Shown: positions 1-6,907, counted from the stretch's first letter. The stretch is DNA of 8,503 bases from Mucilaginibacter sp. UBA4741 (GCA_002403905.1 DHIR01000228.1:45087-53589); one strand, 5' to 3'. Numbers and translations: made by a program. The notes: generated from the letters alone by a model not told the origin.

Positions 1-764
1 GATCGTATGCGAGCAGTATGTCCTACGCCGAAGATATGACGGGCAGTTTGTTGGAGGTGCCTTTTTATCGTACAACTTATGGCGCAGGCGTAATATCTAT
101 TGTGCGCACGCCTATAAACCCGTACCAAACCTATAACCAGATCCAGGGCGGATTAACATTCTCATGGTTTAAAAAAGGGCTGTCATTTAGCTATAACTAC
201 AGCAATACAAAATTCAATACCATTTATTTTGTAGAAAGCACCACCGGCGCAACGGTTGACAGCGCAAAACTTACTACTGCTAATATAATTATACACCGTG
301 TGGGCTTAAACTTTACTTTACCGGGCCAGGGTAAATTTAAATGGAGCGCAGGTGTAAACGGCGCTTATATAATTAATAAAGGTTTTAAGAACAATTACGC
401 CCTTACCCAATTGCGGATATTTTACCCGGGCGAGAATCTTATTACTGCTGGGTTTGCCACCCAGGTTAGCTATAACAAGGCCTTTGCAGGCGTTAGCCTG
501 ATTTATGACATGAACCGCGGCATATATCATGCGTCGGCAGCAAACAATAATTATACTGTATATACTGATATGGTGCAGGGGCTTACGCTGCAAAACGTTT
601 ACCTGGGTTACCGGTTAAAACCAGTTGGATTTGCAAGATACCTGGATGTATTTATAAATGCCAGGAACCTTTACCAGCAAGTACAATATATAGAGGGAAG
701 CGTCCCAAGATATTCACCGGATGATAAACGCTTTATTGGCGGTGGGATAAAGTTGGAGATATAA
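1..764 (+). CDS. Outer-membrane beta-barrel protein, C-terminal part (probable SusC/RagA-like TonB-dependent receptor), 5' partial
   Basis: The frame is open to the left edge (codons begin at base 3), so the Met at 18 is probably internal and the start lies outside the window. About 250 residues are visible. They alternate polar and hydrophobic residues with many aromatics and Gly/Asn turns, as in transmembrane beta-strands. The end reads LDVFINARNLYQQVQY, then RYSPDDKRFIGGGIKLEI; a 'NARNLY' strand followed by a short loop and a final Gly-rich amphipathic strand is the usual closing pattern of Bacteroidota TonB-dependent SusC/RagA barrels. Such receptors import oligosaccharides or other ligands across the outer membrane with a SusD-type lipoprotein, but no SusD gene follows here. 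The plug and TonB-box regions are not visible, so another outer-membrane barrel class remains possible. Two stop codons in tandem (TAA TAA) end it. Confidence 0.65.
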   Translation, partial: SYASSMSYAEDMTGSLLEVPFYRTTYGAGVISIVRTPINPYQTYNQIQGGLTFSWFKKGLSFSYNYSNTKFNTIYFVESTTGATVDSAKLTTANIIIHRVGLNFTLPGQGKFKWSAGVNGAYIINKGFKNNYALTQLRIFYPGENLITAGFATQVSYNKAFAGVSLIYDMNRGIYHASAANNNYTVYTDMVQGLTLQNVYLGYRLKPVGFARYLDVFINARNLYQQVQYIEGSVPRYSPDDKRFIGGGIKLEI

Positions 765-787
765 TAACCTATTCATAAAATAAGTAT

Positions 788-818
788 AAGCTTAATCTTA
801 ACGGTTGGGCTTTTTTTT
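788..818 (+). terminator. Weak possible terminator after the outer-membrane protein gene
   Basis: A short AAGC (788-791) / GCTT (809-812) pairing is followed at once by a run of eight T (811-818), 24 bases after the stop codon. The stem is only four base pairs and the loop is long, so the T-run and position are the main support. Confidence 0.3.
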
Positions 819-824
819 ACCTCT

Positions 825-1016
825 TTGTTTCAGGGTTCTAAAACAGTCTGTTTTGTAATTAATTGATTATGATAATAATAAACCATGCGTAAAAATAATG
901 ACCGATAAGTTGTTGTATTTTTGTTTCACTATTTTTTAGCAAATTGCTTTAATTCAGTTAATTAAGTCGAAATCTTGTTTCACTTGTTTCATTTGATTCG
1001 CATTTGCGTGAAACAA
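825..1016. repeat. Cluster of five TTGTTTCA motifs in the leader of the DUF4965 gene
   Basis: TTGTTTCA occurs at 825-832, 921-928, 975-982 and 984-991, and inverted as TGAAACAA at 1009-1016. Two of the direct copies extend to TTGTTTCAC (921-929, 975-983), and the inverted copy extends to GTGAAACAA (1008-1016). The 975-983 and 1008-1016 copies form a 9-bp inverted repeat around 24 bases. Repeats of this kind ahead of a secreted-enzyme gene could be operator sites for a DNA-binding regulator. No regulator is encoded in the window, so the role is inferred only from number and placement. Confidence 0.45.
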
Positions 1017-1063
1017 AACAAAAGTAAGTGTAATGGGTGTTTTAATTTATGATGATAATAAAC
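867..1063. repeat. Imperfect 17-base direct repeat
   Basis: TTATGATAATAATAAAC (867-883) recurs as TTATGATGATAATAAAC (1047-1063), 16 of 17 bases identical. The copies flank most of the TTGTTTCA cluster. The motif is A/T-rich and low in complexity, so chance is a real possibility. Confidence 0.3.
916..923 (+). promoter_or_regulatory. Possible Bacteroidota -7 element (TATTTTTG)
   Basis: TATTTTTG fits the Bacteroidota -7 consensus TAnnTTTG, and the next bases run into a TTGTTTCAC motif (921-929), so a protein bound there would cover the promoter. No TTG/TTTG -33 element is visible at the expected spacing, and the site is about 290 bases before the next start codon, so this is a weak call. Confidence 0.22.
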
Positions 1064-1076
1064 GGTATCTATTACC

Positions 1077-1092
1077 TTTCAAGATATTGAAA
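1077..1092. repeat. Inverted repeat TTTCAA-GATA-TTGAAA
   Basis: Two perfect 6-base half-sites, TTTCAA (1077-1082) and TTGAAA (1087-1092), are separated by four bases, about 125 bases before the DUF4965 start. The size and symmetry suit a dimeric repressor or activator site, but no partner protein is identified. Confidence 0.3.
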
Positions 1093-1216
1093 ATAATTAA
1101 GCGATTTTAGCATAAAATGATGTTATTTAGCCAATTATTCGGCCCCGCTATTAATGCGCAGAATAAATGTGTTAAAACCAACTGTACAATAAAAAAACTT
1201 TCAAACATTTACATTC

Positions 1217-3676
1217 ATGAGAAAAAATCTGCTATTTGGATTCCTGGTACTCTTAACAAGCTTTCAATATGCATCGGCACAAGAAAGGAAAGCGCCTTCT
1301 TACCCGCTGATAACACACAATACTTATTTCAGTATATGGTCAAACTCTGATAAACTTACCGGCTCGACTACTACGCACTGGACAGGTGCGGAGCAATCAT
1401 TAATAGGTTTAATTAATGTTGATGGTACCGATTACCGCTTTTTAGGTAAAGAGCCCGAAAATTTCAGGACCATAGTACCAACATCTGATGAGAAATCTTA
1501 CGCCGTAAAATATACCGAAACCAAGCCTGATGGCAACTGGACAGCAGTACAATATGCCGCGACCGGCTGGAAAGAAGGTATGTCGCCAATTGGTGATGGC
1601 CGCGAGAATAAAATAAGATGGCGGTCTAACGATATTTGGATAAGGCGGGTTTTTACTATCACCCAAACGGATGATATTAATAAACTGCTTTTAAAATTAT
1701 CATGGGATGATAACATAGAAGTATCACTTAACGGCGAAAAAGTATTTGATAAAGTTGGCGTTAGCAAAGGTTTTGAAATGGTACCTATTGATAAACGCAA
1801 TTTAAAAATAGGCGAGAACATCCTAGCTATGCACGTGGTAAACACTGGCGGCGGCACGCGTGCCGATATGGGTTTGGTTGATAAAGAAAAACCGGTTATA
1901 GCTAAAGAGCTGGAAGTTGCCGATCAGAAAAATGTATCGATCAACGCTACTCAAACCATCTACAGTTTTAAATGTGGCAAGATTGATCTGGACGTAACAT
2001 TTACTTCTCCGCTGATCTTATCTGATCTTAACTTGTTGTCAAGGCCGGTATCCTACATCACCTACAAAGTAAAAGCTAATGATGGCAAAACACATAATGT
2101 AAAAGTGTTCTTTAGCGCGTCAACAGATTTGGCGGTTAACAAACCAACCCAGCCTGTTACCGCGTCAAAATACAGCACCGCCGGTCTGTCAATACTTAAA
2201 GCCGGAACTGATGAGCAGCCTATCCTGCAAAAAAATGGTGATGATGTACGTATTGACTGGGGTTATGTTTATATAGCCGCCCCTAAATCATTAGGCGTTA
2301 CGCAATTTATTACAATCGGTAGAGGATCTGTTGATGCTTTCCGTAAAGGCAGTACAGAAACTACCGATACCAAAGGCACCCGTTTGGCATTAAATACAGT
2401 TATACCATTTGGTAAAGTTGGTGCCGTAGCGGTATCTAAATTCATAGAGATTGGGTACGATGATATCTACTCGATGCAATACTTTAAAACAAACCTAAGG
2501 CCGTGGTGGAACAACTCTGGTAAAGAAACCATAGAGGGCCAGCTTACCAAAGCCGCTACCGAATACCCGGTTATATTGCAAAAATGCAGCACCTTAAACA
2601 AAAGCCTTTATGCTGATGCTGTAAAGGCTGGTGGTAAAAAATATGCTGATCTTTGCGTACTGGCTTATCGCCAAAGTATTGCCGCGCATATATTGGTAAA
2701 AAGCCCACAAGGCGAGATCCTTTGGTTCTCTAAAGAAAACTTTAGTGGTGGCTTTGTTAACACGGTTGATGTTACTTACCCATCGGCTCCGCTGTACCTT
2801 ATCTACAATCCTAAATTAATGCAGGGTATGTTAAACGGTATATTCTACTTTAGCGAGAGTGGTAAATTTGATCATAAATTTGCAGCGCACGATTTGGGTA
2901 GCTATCCGCATGCTAACGGCCAAACTTATGGCGAAGGCATGCCGGTTGAAGAATCGGGCAATATGACTATCCTTACTGCCGCGATCTGCAAAGCACAAGG
3001 AAGCCCGGCTTACGCCAAACTGCACTGGAAAACTTTAAGCACCTGGGTTGATTACCTGGTTCAGGAAGGTTTTGATCCGGCTAACCAATTATGTACCGAT
3101 GACTTTGCTGGCCACCTGGCGCGTAACGCCAACTTATCTGTAAAAGCTATTGTAGGTATTGCCTGCTACGCGCAGATGGCAGATGCTTTAGGCGAAAAAT
3201 CGACTGCTACCAAATACCGCGCAATTGCTAAAGATATGGTGGGCCGCTGGATGAAACTGGCTGGTGATAAAGACCACTATACTTTAACATTTGAAAACCC
3301 GGGAACCTGGAGTCAAAAATATAACCTGGTTTGGGATAAAGTTTTGGGCCTTAACCTGTTCCCGCAATCTGTTTATGATACCGAAACCAAATACTACATC
3401 AGCAAACAAAACGAATTTGGTTTGCCGCTGGATAGCCGCAGAACTTATACCAAGTCCGACTGGATACTATGGACAGCAACTTTTGCCCCAACCCGCAAAG
3501 AGTTTGACGAAATAGTTAACCCGGTTTACAAATACGCTTTAGAAACCCCAACCCGTGTACCACTTAGCGACTGGCACGAAACTACCAATGGTAAACAAAC
3601 CGGTTTCCAGGCGCGTAGTGTAATTGGTGGCTACTACATGAAAATGCTGCATGATAAATTGCATACTAAAAAATAA
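1217..3676 (+). CDS. Secreted glutaminase A family protein (DUF4964/DUF5127/DUF4965/DUF1793)
   Basis: This is an 819-residue exported protein. Residues 1-21 are a signal peptide (basic MRK, hydrophobic core, cleavage likely after YASA, leaving Gln at +1). Residues ~25-78 (PLITHNTYFSIWSNSDKLTG, then HWTGAEQSLIGLINVDG) match the DUF4964 start. Residues ~240-460 fit DUF5127 (TFTSPLILSDLNLLSRPVSY). Residues ~460-640 fit DUF4965 (VTYPSAPLYLIYNPKLMQGM; HDLGSYPHANGQ; EESGNMTIL; CTDDFAGHLARNANLS). Residues ~645-815 fit the DUF1793 six-hairpin region (GTWSQKYNLVWDKVLGLNLF; DWILW; PLSDWHETTNGKQTGFQARS). Residues ~98-225 look like an inserted galactose-binding-type jelly roll (IWIRRVF, then LSWDDNIEVSLNGEKVFD). 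Fungal relatives are called glutaminases, but the fold clan also holds glycosidases and the neighbours here are glycosidases, so the substrate is open. It ends at a strong terminator and is probably monocistronic. The start is the first Met giving a signal peptide. Confidence 0.9.
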   Translation: MRKNLLFGFLVLLTSFQYASAQERKAPSYPLITHNTYFSIWSNSDKLTGSTTTHWTGAEQSLIGLINVDGTDYRFLGKEPENFRTIVPTSDEKSYAVKYTETKPDGNWTAVQYAATGWKEGMSPIGDGRENKIRWRSNDIWIRRVFTITQTDDINKLLLKLSWDDNIEVSLNGEKVFDKVGVSKGFEMVPIDKRNLKIGENILAMHVVNTGGGTRADMGLVDKEKPVIAKELEVADQKNVSINATQTIYSFKCGKIDLDVTFTSPLILSDLNLLSRPVSYITYKVKANDGKTHNVKVFFSASTDLAVNKPTQPVTASKYSTAGLSILKAGTDEQPILQKNGDDVRIDWGYVYIAAPKSLGVTQFITIGRGSVDAFRKGSTETTDTKGTRLALNTVIPFGKVGAVAVSKFIEIGYDDIYSMQYFKTNLRPWWNNSGKETIEGQLTKAATEYPVILQKCSTLNKSLYADAVKAGGKKYADLCVLAYRQSIAAHILVKSPQGEILWFSKENFSGGFVNTVDVTYPSAPLYLIYNPKLMQGMLNGIFYFSESGKFDHKFAAHDLGSYPHANGQTYGEGMPVEESGNMTILTAAICKAQGSPAYAKLHWKTLSTWVDYLVQEGFDPANQLCTDDFAGHLARNANLSVKAIVGIACYAQMADALGEKSTATKYRAIAKDMVGRWMKLAGDKDHYTLTFENPGTWSQKYNLVWDKVLGLNLFPQSVYDTETKYYISKQNEFGLPLDSRRTYTKSDWILWTATFAPTRKEFDEIVNPVYKYALETPTRVPLSDWHETTNGKQTGFQARSVIGGYYMKMLHDKLHTKK

Positions 3677-3704
3677 ATAGCAGTCGCGATATAAGTAAAT
3701 TTAT

Positions 3705-3741
3705 AAAAGCGCCGTCCTGGTTATAGGGGACGGCGCTTTTT
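3705..3741 (+). terminator. Strong intrinsic terminator after the DUF4965 gene
   Basis: A perfect 13-bp stem, AAAAGCGCCGTCC (3705-3717) with GGACGGCGCTTTT (3728-3740), has a 10-base loop and a T-run at 3737-3741. It lies 28 bases after the stop codon. The A-run on the left arm means it could also work weakly in the other direction. Confidence 0.94.
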
Positions 3742-3774
3742 GATTTTAAATTAGGGTTTGGTCAGTAATCCTTA

Positions 3775-3831
3775 TTAGTCAGTTCTCAAATCATTTCTGA
3801 GAAGATCTGCTTAAACCGTCTTTGTGACTAA
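3775..3831. repeat. Nested inverted repeats ahead of the HEPN-like gene
   Basis: TTAGTCA (3775-3781) and TGACTAA (3825-3831) form a perfect 7-base inverted repeat. Inside it TTCTCA (3783-3788) and TGAGAA (3798-3803) form a 6-base hairpin with a 9-base loop. GTCAGT also repeats directly at 3761-3766 and 3778-3783. This could be a structured leader or an operator for the gene starting at 3927. There is no T-run, so it is not a terminator. Confidence 0.35.
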
Positions 3832-3926
3832 AGGGAGAATGGGTTTATGAAATGTGATCTATGGCACTAAATGGCAGGCAAAATATGCATCTGATTAATT
3901 TGTAATTTGCATAATAATCCATAGAT

Positions 3927-4984
3927 ATGAAACTGAGAGAACTTCCTTTAATGTCGAAAGAAGATATGTACAGTAAATTGCAATTCCGTATGAGGGAATA
4001 TAGTAAAGCTATTGCACCAGGGGAAGGGCCAACGTTGCATACAGTTGTAACCCATTGGCTGTACTTTGAACAAAATCTCAGAAGCCTCGATAGTCAATAC
4101 AATTTATTTGGAAAAGGCTTTTGGGGATATGGTATCAACAGCATAAGCAACGGAAAAAAGTTATCATCGAATTTGGACGTTGCCGCTATAGCCAAGCTTT
4201 ATGGAGAAAATAAACACCATTCTCATCCGACTTTTAATCTAATGATTTTTAAAGTTGAGGGCGACGAGTTCATTTATAATACTTTCTGCTTCAATATTAT
4301 GAATATGAAGTCGGAATCTGATCCACTTCATCGTGTCGGATTGCAGCATCTAGTAAACGTAAAACCCAAAATGGAAAGCCAAAATATTTTCGTTGAACTG
4401 GAATTTGATAACCTGCCCTTACCTGTTTCTTTTCAAATAGACACATTCTATACGCATAATGGCGAACCGTCTTCATTGAGCAAAGCGTATATCGACTATA
4501 TTCATAAATTCGCTGTAGAGGCAAAAGCTAAAAGCGGTAAACCTGTAGTTGATGATTTTACGGAGTTTGATAAAACGATCGACCTGATAGAACAGACTTT
4601 GAGAAAGGTTATTAATTCAGAAATAACAACCAATATCTCACCAAACAGCTTTAAACAAATAGTTAAACAGCCAACCCAAGGCAACGTGCAAAAAAAGGTT
4701 GAGAAGTTTGTTAGGGATCATCCCGACAGGAACATAAATGAATTTAAAGGCCTGGAAAGCTGTCTCAGTTTTTCGACTTTATGGATTATCATACATTAAT
4801 CATTAACAAAGCACATTGGCCATATTTTGTCAAATATTTTAATAGCGAAGTCAATTTAGAAAAGCACTCCATTCAATTAGGTAATTTGAGAAATGCAATT
4901 AGGCATTCTAGAGACAAAACCGAATTAGTAGTAGCTGAAGGAAAAGCGTCCATTATTTGGTTTAAAGCAGCGCTGAAATTATAA
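3927..4984 (+). pseudogene. Frameshifted gene: unrecognised N-terminal region plus HEPN-like C-terminus
   Basis: Two frames make one interrupted gene. Frame A (3927-4799) gives 290 residues and ends in an out-of-character tail after FKGLE. Frame B is open from 4748 to the stop at 4984 and reads KLSQFFDFMDYHTLII, then WPYFVKYF, LGNLRNAIRHSRD and GKASIIWFKAALKL. Adding one base near 4756-4773 joins them into about 352 residues. RNAIRH (codons 4889-4906) fits the R-N-x3-H (Rx4-6H) motif of HEPN domains, many of which are RNases in toxin-antitoxin and defence proteins; the preceding aromatic helix and trailing 'AIIWF'-type helix also suit that fold. The first ~250 residues, with no signal peptide or membrane segment, match nothing I recognise. 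An in-frame TAA at 3915 makes ATG 3927 the earliest start; ATG 3951 is an alternative. The cause may be a real mutation or a base-call error. The region looks more A/T-rich than its neighbours. Confidence 0.6.
4754..4774 (+). other. Probable one-base frameshift site
   Basis: The upstream frame must slip by -1 (one missing base) to enter the downstream frame. Two homopolymers are candidates: AAA at 4756-4758, where a fourth A would give GLEKLSQFFDFMDYH, and TTTTT at 4769-4773, where a sixth T would give GLESCLSFFDFMDYH. The first keeps a more helix-like amphipathic sequence. Neither sits in a canonical X-XXY-YYZ slippery heptamer, so programmed frameshifting is unlikely. Confidence 0.55.
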
Positions 4985-5009
4985 ATCCGAAATTGACCAT
5001 TTACTATCC

Positions 5010-5037
5010 CAGCAGGGTCCTCTACGAGAGACCGCTG
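5010..5037. repeat. Imperfect hairpin between the convergent genes
   Basis: CAGC (5010-5013) pairs with GCTG (5034-5037), GGT (5016-5018) with ACC (5031-5033) and CTCT (5020-5023) with AGAG (5027-5030), closing on an ACG loop. Bulges AG and C interrupt the left arm. Five T follow at 5046-5050, eight bases after the stem. It could be a poor terminator for the plus-strand gene ending at 4984, but stem and T-run are too far apart to be sure. Confidence 0.3.
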
Positions 5038-5084
5038 CGAAGACATTTTTGTTTCAGGTGAATCACTTATTACCGTAACCGGTT

Positions 5085-6275
5085 TTATTTTGGCTCGGTT
5101 AATTTAAGCATAACCACGCCATGCGGGGCAACCTGCGCGGAGTAGGTATCAGTAAAAATTCCTTTATTAGCATGCTCCCATAGGTCACGCACCTTTACTT
5201 TTTTAGGTGTACTAATATCACCAAAATTAATGTTGAGTTGTGCGGCTTTATCTTGTTTGTTAAACAAAACTACTGCCTTGCTGCCATCGCTTAAAGGCTT
5301 AACCCAGATCTCTTTTTGATCGTCAGCTACTGCGCGTGTGCCTTGTTTGCCTGCCTTGTCCTGGTCTATAGCGATAACCTCTTTATTCAACAATATTGTT
5401 TTAGCATCTGCCGATATATTCCGCACATCATTACCCAATACCAGCGGCGCGGCAACTATGCTCCATAAACTAAATTGTGCCTTTTCTTCCTCAAAGGTTT
5501 GTTTATTGTTCCGGGGATAATCAACTATCAAATTATCAGGGTCATTCCAATGGCCATTGCCGGCATAAGCCTCTTTACCAACCACCTGGTTTAGGTTTCC
5601 GTACCAGTTTTTATAAGTAACCTCTGGTGTGCGGTCAATAAACTTTACAATGTCACCACCGGTGCGCCACATATCAGCAATTTGAGCACCCCAAAGGTGG
5701 GTGGTACCACTTGAGAATATACAGATCTCGAACATTATTGGCCGGCCGGTAGCTTTTAGCGCGTTGCTCATGCGGGTATGCAATTCGCGGTCGGTATGTT
5801 TTTCTTTTTCGCCACAGGCATCATACTTTAAATAATCAATACCCCAGGCGGCGTAGGTTTTGGCGTCCAACTCTTCATGGTTATAACCACCCGGATATCC
5901 GGCACAAGTTTGCATACCGTTAGACGAATAAATACCAATCTTTAGGCCCCGCGAATGTACATAGTCAGCCAGGTATTTCATCCCGTGAGGGAAACGGCTA
6001 CTGTCCGCATACTGGCGGCCCTCTTTATCTCGCTTAGCCGCCATCCAGCCATCATCCAGTTGAAGCAATTTATAACCGACATCCCGCAAGCCGCTTTTTA
6101 CCATGGCATCGGCAGTTTCCATTATCACTTTCTCGTTTATCTTATCAATAAACGGGAACCAGCTCATCCAACCCATTGGCGGGGTAGTTGTAATGGGTTT
6201 ATCCTGAGCATTAGCAGTAATACTCATCAGTCCGACACAAACCAAAGCCAGCGCCTTTTGCAGTTTCTTCATCAT
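5085..6275 (-). CDS. Secreted GH27 alpha-galactosidase-like glycoside hydrolase
   Basis: GH27 enzymes are retaining exo-glycosidases, mostly alpha-galactosidases, acting here in the periplasm or outside the cell. From the ATG at 6275 the protein has 396 residues; a TTG at 6278 would add one, and ATG 6272 is also possible. Residues 1-23 are a signal peptide (cleavage after TANA, Gln +1). The (beta/alpha)8 barrel follows: PPMGWMSW (32-39), LDDGW (73-77), KYDAC (150-154) with nucleophile D152, RTGGD (204-208) with acid/base D208, and WNDPD (243-247). C124 and C154 match the conserved disulfide pair. Residues ~300-396 form the C-terminal beta-sandwich, and the length is normal. The loop read as C-E-W in typical alpha-galactosidases appears here as C-I-F (185-187), so exact sugar specificity is uncertain. 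Its start lies 34 bases after the DUF4395 stop on the same strand, so co-transcription is likely. Confidence 0.93.
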   Translation of the reverse strand: MMKKLQKALALVCVGLMSITANAQDKPITTTPPMGWMSWFPFIDKINEKVIMETADAMVKSGLRDVGYKLLQLDDGWMAAKRDKEGRQYADSSRFPHGMKYLADYVHSRGLKIGIYSSNGMQTCAGYPGGYNHEELDAKTYAAWGIDYLKYDACGEKEKHTDRELHTRMSNALKATGRPIMFEICIFSSGTTHLWGAQIADMWRTGGDIVKFIDRTPEVTYKNWYGNLNQVVGKEAYAGNGHWNDPDNLIVDYPRNNKQTFEEEKAQFSLWSIVAAPLVLGNDVRNISADAKTILLNKEVIAIDQDKAGKQGTRAVADDQKEIWVKPLSDGSKAVVLFNKQDKAAQLNINFGDISTPKKVKVRDLWEHANKGIFTDTYSAQVAPHGVVMLKLTEPK

Positions 6276-6309
6276 CAAATATTTTAGGTTTGGTAATGTA
6301 CAAATAAGC

Positions 6310-6753
6310 TTATTTTATCAGCTTTAAACGTTTTAAATAGCTGTAAATATAGCAGCCTGCACAAAACCCGGCAAGCGACTCGAGCGCCGCGAATATCAAT
6401 AAAACAACCAAAGCTATTTTTGTTATCGCGCTCAAATCTGTAAGCAGGGTCACCGTAATTACCACCATAAAAGCCAACCCAATAAATGCCGCGAAACGTT
6501 TTTGCGCGCGGTCAACCGGTTTGTTTTTTAGTTTAAAAAGTTTAACCTGTTGGCCACTTATTAATCCTAGCGGACTATAATTATTAAAGTTAAACGCCCT
6601 TAATGTAAAATCGACCAATAAAAAAACCGCTATTATCCGGTTGGTAGTAATGAAACAGATCAAGGCTAATATCAACACAAAAAAGGCCACCAGCCATACA
6701 CGGTTCTCGTTAACGGTTATATTGTCTACCGGGCATTCCAGGTCATTGCTCAT
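6310..6753 (-). CDS. DUF4395 family integral membrane protein
   Basis: The 147-residue protein starts with the DUF4395 signature CPVDNITVNENRVWLVAFFV and keeps LLVDFTLRAFN and KPVDRAQKRFAAFIGLAF. It has about four hydrophobic segments (residues ~18-36, ~38-50, ~87-104, ~109-129), so it should sit in the inner membrane. Cysteines lie at 7 and 33 and in a C-terminal CAGC motif (131-134). That CxxC near a membrane face suggests a thiol or redox role, but the family function is not established to my knowledge. ATG at 6753 (MSNDLE) is the natural start. It precedes the GH27 gene by 34 bases on the same strand and is divergent from GH30; a functional link to sugar hydrolysis is not evident. Confidence 0.88.
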   Translation of the reverse strand: MSNDLECPVDNITVNENRVWLVAFFVLILALICFITTNRIIAVFLLVDFTLRAFNFNNYSPLGLISGQQVKLFKLKNKPVDRAQKRFAAFIGLAFMVVITVTLLTDLSAITKIALVVLLIFAALESLAGFCAGCYIYSYLKRLKLIK

Positions 6754-6907
6754 TAGTTAGTTATGTTTAATTTTAGTAGTTTAGTTTGATTTGCTGCAAT
6801 ACTGCTTTTGCATTTAACAAGCATATACAATTCTATAAAAAAATAATGACTTAAAATGGTTTACTCCAGGTCTCTATTACAAGCCATTTTATTGATAAAT
6901 TGCGCCT
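6754..6907. promoter_or_regulatory. Divergent intergenic region between DUF4395 and GH30
   Basis: These 154 A/T-rich bases must carry the promoters for the leftward DUF4395-GH27 pair and the rightward GH30 gene. I see no clean TAnnTTTG with a -33 TTG on either strand. The nearest plus-strand candidate is TTAGTTTG near 6783-6790, which misses one consensus base. The call rests on gene orientation rather than on motifs. Confidence 0.4.

Noticed and set aside
1117..1350. 77-residue plus-strand ORF across the DUF4965 start
   Set aside because: It overlaps the well-supported signal peptide in another frame and its sequence is not protein-like; it is an out-of-frame shadow.
4754..4774. Programmed -1 ribosomal frameshifting
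   Set aside because: No X-XXY-YYZ slippery heptamer in the upstream frame, and no convincing stem immediately after it.
4781..4984. Independent 67-residue small protein gene
   Set aside because: The same frame is open upstream to 4748 with a continuous helix-like sequence (KLSQFFDFMDYH), so it is better read as the second part of the frameshifted gene.
5077..5084. AACCGGTT palindrome as a terminator for GH27
   Set aside because: It is only 8 bases with no T-run on the minus strand; no convincing terminator was found for this gene.
6276..6278. TTG start for the GH27 protein
   Set aside because: It adds only one residue before two ATG codons; the ATG at 6275 is the simpler start.
5955..6287. 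110-residue plus-strand ORF opposite the GH27 N-terminus
   Set aside because: It is antisense to the conserved GH27 catalytic region and its composition is that of a complementary-strand shadow.
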